A stretch of DNA of 44,459 nucleotides from an uncultured Ruminococcus sp. Its GTDB lineage: Bacteria; Bacillota; Clostridia; Oscillospirales; CAG-272. The translations under genes were made by a program, and so were the position numbers. Where the stretch lies: assembly GCA_900551005.1 (NCBI GenBank), contig URUL01000007.1:1-44459 (forward strand), read 5' to 3'. The first letter of the stretch is position 1, and each line of letters begins with the position of its first letter. This document shows positions 15,149 through 22,587 of this stretch, piece after piece. The notes beneath the pieces were generated by a model. The model did not search any database. It was given only the letters and a program-made list of their open reading frames with translations, and had not been told where the DNA came from.

Positions 15149-16306
15149 TTATATTTTTGCAAATGTGCTTATGACATATTCGCCGAATCTCTCGCATGTA
15201 GCGCCTTTGCGATCACCTGTTACGACGACGGCTTTCTCCTCCTGCGTGCATATTTCCATTGTGCGGGAGAGCTTTTCCGCCTTTTTATTCTTTCCTATAT
15301 GACGCAGCAGCATCTCGCATGCCTTGAATATACTCGAAGGATTTGCATATTCTCCGAGTCCCTCTTCTATCATTCTCGGCGCGCTTCCGTGTATCGCTTC
15401 AAACATGGCATATCTGTCGCCTATATTCGCGCTTCCGGCAGTACCTACGCCGCCCTGGATCTGTGCCGCCTCATCGGTAATGATATCGCCGTAGAGGTTC
15501 GGAAGAAGAAATACCTGAAAATCACTCCGTATCTCTTCGTTCACGAGGTTTGCGCTCATGATATCTATATACCAGTCCTGCGCTGTGATGCCGTCATATT
15601 CTGCGGCGATCTCATTGCATATGGCGGAAAATTTTCCGTCCGTCTTTTTCATTATATTTGCCTTTGTCACTATGGAAACGCTTGTTTTCCCGTTTGCCTT
15701 CGCATAGTCAAAGGCGGCTCTCGCTATGCGCTTTGTCCCGAGGTCTGTAGTCACCTTGAAGTCAAATGCGAGCTTGCCCGCGATTTCGATGCCCTTTGAG
15801 CCGAGAACATATTCCCCCTCCGTATTTTCGCGGAAGAATATCCAGTCTATATTCTTCTCCGGTATGCAGACGGGACGTACATTGGCATAGAGGTCAAGCT
15901 CGCGGCGAAGCGTCACATTGGCGCTCTCCATGCTGCCGCCCTTCGGCGTTGTCGTCGGTCCTTTCAGCAAAACATGACATTCCTTTATTGCGGCAAGCGT
16001 ATCGTCGGGCACGGATCTTCCGAGTGCCAAGCGGTTCTCTATCGTGAGTCCCTCTATGCGGCGAAGCTCGATCTTTCCTGCCGCTATCTCGTCAGCGAGA
16101 ATGACTGAAAGAAGCTTTTCCGCTTGCTTCATGATAATAGGACCTATCCCATCCCCGTCGCATATGCCGATGACGAGCTTATCGAGAGAGGAAAAATCGG
16201 TTTTCCCGCTGTCGCCCGACATCTTTTCACATCGCTCAAGCTGTGAACGCAGAAGCGCCTCAAAATGTGCCGCCGCTTCTTTTATGTATTTTTCGTCTGT
16301 CATCAT
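15149..16306 (-). CDS. icd: Isocitrate dehydrogenase (isocitrate/isopropylmalate DH family)
   Basis: A 385-residue beta-decarboxylating dehydrogenase that oxidises isocitrate to 2-oxoglutarate. Family marks: GDGIGP near the N-terminus, the substrate loop GGSMESANVTLRRELDLYANVRP (S and N in S-x-N-x-x-x-R favour isocitrate over isopropylmalate), RENTEGEYV, the DIITDEAAQIQGG metal-binding region, and HGSAP in the cofactor loop. NAD versus NADP use is not clear: the residues after HGSAP are neither the classic Asp-Ile nor Lys-Tyr pair. The ATG at 16306 overlaps the aconitase stop as ATGA and has GGAGG upstream; the in-frame ATG at 16321 lies upstream of that box. It is the last gene of the citrate operon, where it supplies 2-oxoglutarate for glutamate. 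Confidence 0.9.
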   Translation of the reverse strand: MMTDEKYIKEAAAHFEALLRSQLERCEKMSGDSGKTDFSSLDKLVIGICDGDGIGPIIMKQAEKLLSVILADEIAAGKIELRRIEGLTIENRLALGRSVPDDTLAAIKECHVLLKGPTTTPKGGSMESANVTLRRELDLYANVRPVCIPEKNIDWIFFRENTEGEYVLGSKGIEIAGKLAFDFKVTTDLGTKRIARAAFDYAKANGKTSVSIVTKANIMKKTDGKFSAICNEIAAEYDGITAQDWYIDIMSANLVNEEIRSDFQVFLLPNLYGDIITDEAAQIQGGVGTAGSANIGDRYAMFEAIHGSAPRMIEEGLGEYANPSSIFKACEMLLRHIGKNKKAEKLSRTMEICTQEEKAVVVTGDRKGATCERFGEYVISTFAKI

Positions 16307-18240
16307 CTGTTTCCTCCGCATGTTTTCGTGTAACTGAGAAGTCCGCCCGCGCGCAGAATCTCTTTCTGACGCTCGGAGAAGCTGCAGGAAAGCATCGCTT
16401 TTTCTCCGTTTGTCTCATCGGTGAGAAGTATTTTTCCGCTGTCAAGTCCCGCAAATATGTCGGAAAGCATAAGCCTGTCGCCGCAGGTGAATTTATCATA
16501 GTCCGCCTCGTTTTCAAAGGTGAGCGGCAGTATTCCCGCATTGATCAGATTGGAAATATGGATGCGGGCAAAACTCTTGGCAATGACCGCCTTGACTCCG
16601 AGATAAAGCGGAACAAGCGCCGCATGCTCGCGTGATGAGCCCTGACCGTAGTTCACCCCGCCGATAATTATACTCTTTCCCGCCGCCTTTGCTCTCTCGG
16701 GAAACGTCGGGTCGCAAACCTCAAAGCAATATTTCGAGAGGTGCGGTATATTGGAGCGGTACGGGAGAATGTTCGCTTCCGCTGGCAGGAGGTGGTCGGT
16801 TGTGAGATTGGCTCCCACCTTTATCGTAAGCTCTGCCTCGATGCTGTCTTTCAGCGGGGCTGTTTCCGGGAGGGGCTTTATGTTGGGTCCGCGAAGGACC
16901 TCTATGCTTTCCGCTTCCGCTTCGCTTGCGGGAGCAAGAACAGCGCTGTCGTCCGTCTTGAAGCTCTCCGGCATATTTATATCGGGATAATCGCCGAGCG
17001 TTCTCGGATCAGTGATATATCCCGTGAGCGCGGATGCCGCCGCAATCTCAGGCGAAACAAGATATACCTGCGCATCTCTCGTACCGCTTCTTCCCTCAAA
17101 GTTTCGATTGAAGGTGCGGAGAGAAACGCCCGCGCTGTTCGGAGAGAAGCCCATGCCTATGCAGGGGCCGCATGCACATTCCAGAACCCTTGCACCGGAA
17201 GCGAGTATATCGGAGAGCGCACCGCAGTCGGCAAGCATGGTAAGCACCTGCTTTGAGCCGGGCGAAACAGAAAGGCTGACATTCTCCGCGATATGCTTTC
17301 CGCGAAGAATGGCGGCTACTCTGAGCATATCACGAAGCGAAGAATTTGTGCATGAACCGATGCAGACCTGATCTACTTTCACACAGGAAAGCTCCTCTGC
17401 ACGCTTTATATTGTCCGGGCTGTGCGGGCAGGCGAGAAGCGGTGTAAGAGTCGAGAGGTCTATATCGATCACCCTGTCATAAAATGCGTCCGCATCGCTT
17501 GATAGCGGTGTATAATCGGCTTCTCTGCCCTCTGCGCGCAGAAAGTCACGCGTGATCTCATCAGAGGGAAAAATGGACGTCGTAGCGCCAAGCTCCGTGC
17601 CCATATTTGTTATCGTCGCTCTCTCGGGAACGGAAAGCGTCTTGATACCTTCTCCGCCCCATTCTATGATGTAGCCCACTCCTCCCTTTACGGAAAGAAT
17701 GCGCAAAAGCTCGAGGCTGACATCCTTTGCGCTTACCCACGGGCGCAGCTTGCCCGTGAGATTGATCTTCATCATCTTCGGCATAGTGATGCAGTATGCG
17801 CCGCCGCCCATGGCGACGGCAACGTCAAGACCGCCTGCTCCGAAGGCAAGCATACCGATGCCTCCGCCCGTCGGCGTATGGCTGTCCGAGCCTATGAGCG
17901 TCATGCCCGGAATGCCGAATCGCTCCAGATGCACCTGATGACAGATGCCGTTTCCGGGGCGTGAAAAGTATATGCCGTGCTTTTTTGCCACAGACTGAAT
18001 ATATCTGTGGTCATCGGCATTTTCAAATCCTGATTGCAGCGTGTTGTGGTCGATATAAGCTATGGATCTTTTCGTTTTGACTCTCGGTACGCCGATCGCC
18101 TCAAATTCGAGATAAGCCATCGTTCCCGTCGCGTCCTGCGTGAGCGTCTGGTCGATTCTCAGCGCTATCTCGCTTCCCACCTTCATCTCACCGCTGATAA
18201 GATGCTCTTTAATGATCTTCTGTGCTATCGTAAGTCCCAC
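16303..18240 (-). CDS. acn: Aconitate hydratase (about 645-residue bacterial/archaeal type)
   Basis: Converts citrate to isocitrate in the cytosol using a [4Fe-4S] cluster. The three cluster cysteines are C297 (IGSCTNSS), C357 and C360 (CACGPCIG). Other family blocks: GSDSHTPTGGGIG near 117-129, and the swivel-domain GGVNYGQGSSREHAAL near 535. At 645 residues it belongs to the shorter, isopropylmalate-isomerase-like aconitases (often called the Aquifex type), not AcnA or AcnB. GTG start at 18240, with AAGGAG embedded in the last codons of the GntR gene four bases upstream. Between the regulator and isocitrate dehydrogenase genes, all tightly coupled. Confidence 0.95.
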   Translation of the reverse strand: MGLTIAQKIIKEHLISGEMKVGSEIALRIDQTLTQDATGTMAYLEFEAIGVPRVKTKRSIAYIDHNTLQSGFENADDHRYIQSVAKKHGIYFSRPGNGICHQVHLERFGIPGMTLIGSDSHTPTGGGIGMLAFGAGGLDVAVAMGGGAYCITMPKMMKINLTGKLRPWVSAKDVSLELLRILSVKGGVGYIIEWGGEGIKTLSVPERATITNMGTELGATTSIFPSDEITRDFLRAEGREADYTPLSSDADAFYDRVIDIDLSTLTPLLACPHSPDNIKRAEELSCVKVDQVCIGSCTNSSLRDMLRVAAILRGKHIAENVSLSVSPGSKQVLTMLADCGALSDILASGARVLECACGPCIGMGFSPNSAGVSLRTFNRNFEGRSGTRDAQVYLVSPEIAAASALTGYITDPRTLGDYPDINMPESFKTDDSAVLAPASEAEAESIEVLRGPNIKPLPETAPLKDSIEAELTIKVGANLTTDHLLPAEANILPYRSNIPHLSKYCFEVCDPTFPERAKAAGKSIIIGGVNYGQGSSREHAALVPLYLGVKAVIAKSFARIHISNLINAGILPLTFENEADYDKFTCGDRLMLSDIFAGLDSGKILLTDETNGEKAMLSCSFSERQKEILRAGGLLSYTKTCGGNR

Positions 18241-18243
18241 TTT

Positions 18244-18903
18244 TCAATTCTCCTTGTTTGCATGTACTGCCGCGAGAATGCTGTCCCGTGCGTTTTTAAT
18301 ATGCTCTGTCGCAAGCCTTTCGGCTTTTTCGCTGTCGTGTGCCGCCAGCGCCTCGTATATCTGCTCGTGTTCTCTTGCCGCCGCCTCTGCGCGCGCGTCG
18401 TTTTCAACGGAAAGCCTGCGGAATCTCCGAACCTTTCGGTGCAGATTTTCCAGGATCTCCAGCAGCGTCCTGCTACCGCAGTATTCATATACCAGCTTGT
18501 GAAATTCGCTGTCCGTATCGCGTACCCCGTCCGGCGCATGGCGTGTTGCATAGAAATGCTGTAATTCCAGCGTGTCATGCAGTTTTTTCAGCTCGTCATC
18601 GGTTATCTTCCCGGCGCACACGGAGAAGGCAAGCCCCTCTATGCGCGAGCGTATCTCATAGATATCGTTTATATCTTCTTCGTCAAAACTGCAGACAGCC
18701 ATGCCCTTGCCGGTTTCATGGATGAGATTTTCCTGCATCAGACGCTTCAGCGCCTCGCGTACAGGCGTGCGGGATACCTGAAGCTCTGCACAAAGCTTCA
18801 GCTCCGTCAGTATTTCGCCCGGCGCATATTTGCCGCTGAGAATATCGTCCTCAAGCCTCTCAAAAACCCTGTCCGCCATGGAAATTGTCTTCTGCGATTC
18901 CAT
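18244..18903 (-). CDS. GntR-family (FCD subfamily) transcriptional regulator of the citrate operon
   Basis: A 219-residue regulator. The winged HTH lies at about residues 10-75 (LTELKLCAELQVSRTPVREALKRLMQENLI is the classic GntR recognition region). The C-terminal FCD ligand domain spans about 80-210, with DxxFHxLVYE and HEQIYEAL carrying the usual metal/ligand-binding Asp and His residues. FCD ligands are often organic acids, so citrate or a related acid is a reasonable guess. The gene lies inside the operon it probably controls. An inverted repeat ideal for a GntR dimer overlaps the operon's -10 box. ATG at 18903, AAGGAG upstream, 12 bases after the Re-citrate synthase stop. Confidence 0.92.
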   Translation of the reverse strand: MESQKTISMADRVFERLEDDILSGKYAPGEILTELKLCAELQVSRTPVREALKRLMQENLIHETGKGMAVCSFDEEDINDIYEIRSRIEGLAFSVCAGKITDDELKKLHDTLELQHFYATRHAPDGVRDTDSEFHKLVYEYCGSRTLLEILENLHRKVRRFRRLSVENDARAEAAAREHEQIYEALAAHDSEKAERLATEHIKNARDSILAAVHANKEN

Positions 18904-18915
18904 CTTGCATCTCCT

Positions 18916-20283
18916 TTAGGCGTTATTTCCCGTTATCTCGCGTATCTTCGCATAGACCTCTTCATCGGAAATAGCGGTCTGCCTTCCGTTTTCATACATA
19001 TCGTCTACCCAACCCTTGAGAGCGAGCACAAGGGGACTCTTCTTGTCCACGGCTTTGTCTCCCGAAAGATGCAGGTTGTCGTTTATCCAGTATGCGATTC
19101 CCGCAAGTCCCGATGTCTTTGTGATCATGACGCCCGCACTCCTGCCGAGGATCTTCTTTGTATCAAATATATTATATATTTCCTCGTCCTTGAGAAGTCC
19201 GTCCGCATGGATGCCCGCCTTTGTCACGTTGAAATTCTTGCCGACAAAAGGCGTCATCGGCGGAATATTATAGCCTATTTCGTTGCGGAAATATTCCGCT
19301 ATCTCTGTTATAACGGTCGGATCCATTCCGTCAAAGGTTCCACGCAGAGAGGCATATTCCATCACCATTGCTTCAAGCGGAATATTGCCCGTGCGTTCCC
19401 CTATTCCGAGGAGCGAGCAGTTGACAGCCGAAGCGCCGTATAGCCAAGCCGTGGCGGCATTCGATACCGCCTTGTAGAAATCGTTATGCCCGTGCCACTC
19501 GAGCATTTCGCTCGGTATATCCGAATAATGCTGCAGACCGTATATGATTCCCGGAACGCTACGCGGCAGAGCTACCTCGGTGTACGGTATGCCGTAGCCC
19601 ATTGTATCGCATGCGCGAATCTTCACGGGAATTCCGGCATCGTCCGACATCTGCTGGAGCTTATTCACAAAAGGAACGACAAAGCCGTAAAAATCGGCTC
19701 TCGTGATATCCTCGAGATGGCATCGCGGCACGATACCCGCTTCAAAAGCGTCGGCTACGGAGGAAAGATACATATCCATCGCCTCGGAGCGCTTCATTTT
19801 CAGCTTCTTGAAAATATGATAATCGGATGCGGAAACGAGAATGCCCGTTTCCTTGATTCCCATATCGCGGACAAGCTTGAAATCCTCCTTGTTTGCACGT
19901 ATCCATGTCGTTATCTCGGGGAATTTGTAACCGAGTGCCATGCATTTTTCGACAGCCTCCCTGTCCTTCTTGCTGTAAACGAAAAATTCACTCTGACGGA
20001 TGATCCCGTTTTCGCCACCGAGACGCGCAAGCATCTTATAGAGGTCCACGATCTGCTCTACCGTATACGGCTCGACAGACTGCTGTCCGTCGCGGAAGGT
20101 CGTATCTGTTATCCATACATGCTCCGGCATGCCCATAGGAACGCGGCGGTGGTTGAAAGGAACCTTAGGCACCGCATCATAGGGATAAACATCGCGATAG
20201 AGATTCGGATCGTCTATATCCTGAAGCTGATATCTGTAGGATTTCTGCTCCAGCAGGTTTGTTTTGGATGATATTTCAAGCAT
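18916..20283 (-). CDS. Re-citrate synthase (DRE-TIM metallolyase, homocitrate/isopropylmalate synthase-like)
   Basis: A 455-residue DRE-TIM enzyme. Motifs: DTTFRDGQQS with R64 and D65, a metal-binding HGH (H264, H266), and NCSLLGIGERTGN. By family alone it could be homocitrate or isopropylmalate synthase. Its length, the lack of a leucine-regulatory domain, and direct linkage with aconitase and isocitrate dehydrogenase point to Re-citrate synthase, as characterised in Clostridium kluyveri: acetyl-CoA plus oxaloacetate to citrate, with stereochemistry opposite to the usual enzyme. No ordinary citrate synthase is in the window. First gene of the operon; ATG at 20283 with GGAGG upstream. Confidence 0.78.
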   Translation of the reverse strand: MLEISSKTNLLEQKSYRYQLQDIDDPNLYRDVYPYDAVPKVPFNHRRVPMGMPEHVWITDTTFRDGQQSVEPYTVEQIVDLYKMLARLGGENGIIRQSEFFVYSKKDREAVEKCMALGYKFPEITTWIRANKEDFKLVRDMGIKETGILVSASDYHIFKKLKMKRSEAMDMYLSSVADAFEAGIVPRCHLEDITRADFYGFVVPFVNKLQQMSDDAGIPVKIRACDTMGYGIPYTEVALPRSVPGIIYGLQHYSDIPSEMLEWHGHNDFYKAVSNAATAWLYGASAVNCSLLGIGERTGNIPLEAMVMEYASLRGTFDGMDPTVITEIAEYFRNEIGYNIPPMTPFVGKNFNVTKAGIHADGLLKDEEIYNIFDTKKILGRSAGVMITKTSGLAGIAYWINDNLHLSGDKAVDKKSPLVLALKGWVDDMYENGRQTAISDEEVYAKIREITGNNA

Positions 20284-20304
20284 TTTTCTGCCTCCGATGT
20301 ATTA

Positions 20305-20322
20305 TTGTATACAAGTATACAA
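20305..20322. promoter_or_regulatory. Inverted-repeat operator at the citrate operon promoter
   Basis: TTGTATAC-AA-GTATACAA, an 8-bp perfect inverted repeat with a 2-base centre. It resembles TTGTATACAA-type sites of GntR/FCD proteins and covers the -10 box, so binding would block transcription. The presumed ligand of the operator is the GntR protein encoded second in the same operon. Confidence 0.75.
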
Positions 20323-20342
20323 TGTTTCGGGCGATTTGTCAA
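20314..20342 (-). promoter_or_regulatory. Sigma-A promoter of the citrate operon
   Basis: On the minus strand TTGACA (20337-20342), 17 bases, TATACT (20314-20319). The -10 lies inside the inverted repeat. Confidence 0.87.
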
Positions 20343-20449
20343 TACGTTATCATAAATTTTTCCCGATATAAATCAAAACCCGTAATAATGCGCTGCGGCT
20401 CAAAATATAAATATAGCAAAGACATAATGCGAGTGAAAGGCGGCACATA

Positions 20450-20710
20450 ATGATTTACGAAGGCGAAGAGCGAGCCATCATATTGGCGCGATATATTTCG
20501 GAAACGAAAGGAACGGTAAGAGAGACGGCAAAGCATTTCGGGATCAGTAAATCAACAGTACATAAAGACGTAAGCGAGCGCCTGAAGAATAAATCCCCTT
20601 CCCTCCATGCCGAGGGCAAAAGCATCCTCGAATATAATAAAGCAGAGCGCCATATCCGCGGAGGACTGGCTACGAAAGAAAAGTATGCGGATATGCGCAT
20701 GCACAAATGA
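20450..20710 (+). CDS. spoIIID: Sporulation transcription factor SpoIIID
   Basis: An 86-residue DNA-binding protein of the mother cell that tunes the sigma-E regulon and leads to sigma-K. The family is unmistakable: HTH at about 22-45 (TVRETAKHFGISKSTVHKDVSERL), then ILEYNKAERHIRGGLATKEKY, matching B. subtilis SpoIIID. The ATG has AAAGGCGG upstream. No clear sigma-A promoter precedes it; an AT-rich stretch at 20420-20436 could hold a sigma-E-type promoter but does not fit the consensus well. Divergent from the citrate operon (166 bases between starts). Strong evidence that the organism can sporulate or descends from sporulators. Confidence 0.96.
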   Translation: MIYEGEERAIILARYISETKGTVRETAKHFGISKSTVHKDVSERLKNKSPSLHAEGKSILEYNKAERHIRGGLATKEKYADMRMHK

Positions 20711-20760
20711 AAATCTGCACCGCGTCTTCCGTACGGATAACCGCACAGAAGAGTTATAAC

Positions 20761-20792
20761 GCAAAAGGCTTCCCCTTCGGGAAGCCTTTTGC
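20761..20792. terminator. Shared terminator of spoIIID and the membrane-protein gene
   Basis: A perfect 14-bp stem (20761-20774 with 20779-20792) capped by CTTC. It lies 50 bases after spoIIID and 11 bases beyond the stop of the convergent minus-strand gene. Confidence 0.9.
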
Positions 20793-20803
20793 TCAATTTA
20801 TTT

Positions 20804-22411
20804 TTACCACTCCTTCGGAAAATCAAAAATCATTTCCGTTTCGGGCGGCAGATGATGGTATGTCTTATACCAGTTCCAGTGATACGGAACGTTATCATAT
20901 GGCATGATATATTTGTATTCACCGTTTATTAGATACTCGAGACAAAGCGGCGCGTCGGTGTCGCCCGCCGCCTTCCAGCTTTCTATTGCCTCGGAATTTG
21001 ACTTATGCACAGCATAGTTTTCACCGTAACCGCGTGCGAAGGAAAGCATGCTGTCAAAGCAGAGCGCGCAGATTATCACAAGAATAAATATCCGTGATAC
21101 CTGCGGCTTTTTGAGGAGCGCGAAAGCGAGTGCCGCAAGAACCGCTGCCGTGATACAAGCAAGTATGAAATGCCCGTAGGAGAAAATAAGCGCCGCTGTC
21201 GCCGCCGTGAGAACGAGCGAGAGTACTCCTCCCTCTTTTCCGATGAGCTCCTCTATCGCAGGGAAAAGCAGGATAACCGAAACAAGTACCGTGCGCCCGC
21301 CGTATTCAGGCGAAATCAGCATGCACAGCTGCAGGATAACGGAAAGAAGTATGAAAAATGCGCCGTCATCTCCCTCGCGAAAAAATGCAATCATCTTTTC
21401 CGCCGCCACATCAATAAGCGCGGCAAGCACCACGACCGTTCTTATGATGCCGGCGGTAATATCGGCGCTGTTTACGGATATGAGCACTACCGCCGCAGCG
21501 CAAAGCGCGATGGGAGCGATGCGCCACATTTCATGCTTGTTCTTCAATCTGCGAAGCGAAGCACCGATATGACATGCGAAGAGAAACGCAAATGCCGTGC
21601 CCATGCCGTCTTTTCCCGTCATACCGTTTGTCACGGCGGGAATATTCCCTGCTATTCTCTCCAAAACAGGCTTTGCATAAAACTCGGGGTAGTACGTCAT
21701 ACGCACGGCATTCCCCGGTGCAAGGAAAAGAAGCGCCGCACCGAGAGCGACTGACACCGCCGAAAGATACATTGCCGTATCGGGCTTTTTTCTCAATTTC
21801 AACCGAAGGATAAAGGCATAAAAAATAACCGCTATCGCACCTGCCGAGCATTGTTCCGTGGAAAAAGCGCAGAGAAACGCAAGAATCGGTACAAGTGCGC
21901 CGATTCTTCCCTTGCTCTCGCCGCGCTTGACGCAATAAAAAAGCGCAAGCAAAAGCAAAACGGGAAAAAGATAATTGAGCGCGCCGGTAGCCCAATAAAT
22001 GCTCTGCCGTGCGATGTCAAGTGAGATCGATGAGAAAAGCAGACAGGAAACGGTCAGTGAAATGCGAAATTCCTTTGTTTTCAGACCGTTTATGTATGCG
22101 CGTGAACTGATGAGTGCCGAGAGAAAAACCACTCCCGAAACACAGAGCGTACCGAAAATATGCCATACCGCCATCTGATTTCCGCAGAGGATGAGCTCGT
22201 CGAGCAGATGGACGAGCGCGCGCCCGTTCGTCTCTCTGTAATGCAGCAAGTTTTCCGAGATGAAATGCGCAAAGCCCTCGTAGAAAAATGAGCCGTAATA
22301 ATAGTCATCGCCGAATGCGACGGTAAAACACATCGTTACTGCCGTCAACACGATAAAAAGCGCAAATACCGCCATATGAAAATTCCGCTTGGCAAAACCG
22401 AAAAATTTCAA
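20804..22411 (-). CDS. Polytopic membrane protein, DUF6056-like
   Basis: A 535-residue integral membrane protein with about 11-13 hydrophobic helices. Conserved-looking points are GDDYYYGSFF early (an acidic pair after the first helix, as in GT-C glycosyltransferases), YWATGALNYLFPV and APGNAVRMTYY. These fit the DUF6056 group, which are probably cell-envelope sugar or polymer enzymes of unknown substrate. The start chosen is TTG at 22411 with GGGG eight bases upstream; an earlier TTG at 22441 lacks a ribosome-binding site. It has its own promoter and is divergent from the rhamnosidase. The exact activity is not determinable here. Confidence 0.65.
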   Translation of the reverse strand: MKFFGFAKRNFHMAVFALFIVLTAVTMCFTVAFGDDYYYGSFFYEGFAHFISENLLHYRETNGRALVHLLDELILCGNQMAVWHIFGTLCVSGVVFLSALISSRAYINGLKTKEFRISLTVSCLLFSSISLDIARQSIYWATGALNYLFPVLLLLALFYCVKRGESKGRIGALVPILAFLCAFSTEQCSAGAIAVIFYAFILRLKLRKKPDTAMYLSAVSVALGAALLFLAPGNAVRMTYYPEFYAKPVLERIAGNIPAVTNGMTGKDGMGTAFAFLFACHIGASLRRLKNKHEMWRIAPIALCAAAVVLISVNSADITAGIIRTVVVLAALIDVAAEKMIAFFREGDDGAFFILLSVILQLCMLISPEYGGRTVLVSVILLFPAIEELIGKEGGVLSLVLTAATAALIFSYGHFILACITAAVLAALAFALLKKPQVSRIFILVIICALCFDSMLSFARGYGENYAVHKSNSEAIESWKAAGDTDAPLCLEYLINGEYKYIMPYDNVPYHWNWYKTYHHLPPETEMIFDFPKEW

Positions 22412-22431
22412 ATTCTCATCCCCTTTTTTGT

Positions 22432-22460
22432 ATTCTACCAAAAAAATCCGTGCTTGTCAA
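22432..22460 (-). promoter_or_regulatory. Sigma-A promoter of the DUF6056-like gene
   Basis: On the minus strand TTGACA (22455-22460), 17 bases, TAGAAT (22432-22437). Start point about 14 bases before the TTG codon's ribosome-binding site. Confidence 0.8.
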
Positions 22461-22521
22461 ATATGCCGTTTGTATTTATCATAGAAAATATTGTATTTTC
22501 ACAATTATTTTTTCTTTTATG

Positions 22522-22550
22522 TTGATTTCGTGAAGATTTTCTGCTAAACT
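22522..22550 (+). promoter_or_regulatory. Probable sigma-A promoter of the GH78 gene
   Basis: TTGATT (22522-22527), 17 bases, TAAACT (22545-22550). A weaker match than its neighbours. The leader is about 30 bases with GAAAGGAA before the ATG. Confidence 0.6.
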
Positions 22551-22587
22551 GTAGTCACAGAAAAACATATCCGAAAGGAATTTTTTT

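Noticed and set aside
20401..20436. Sigma-E promoter for spoIIID
   Set aside because: An AT-rich -35-like stretch is present, but spacing and the -10 do not fit the consensus well enough to call.
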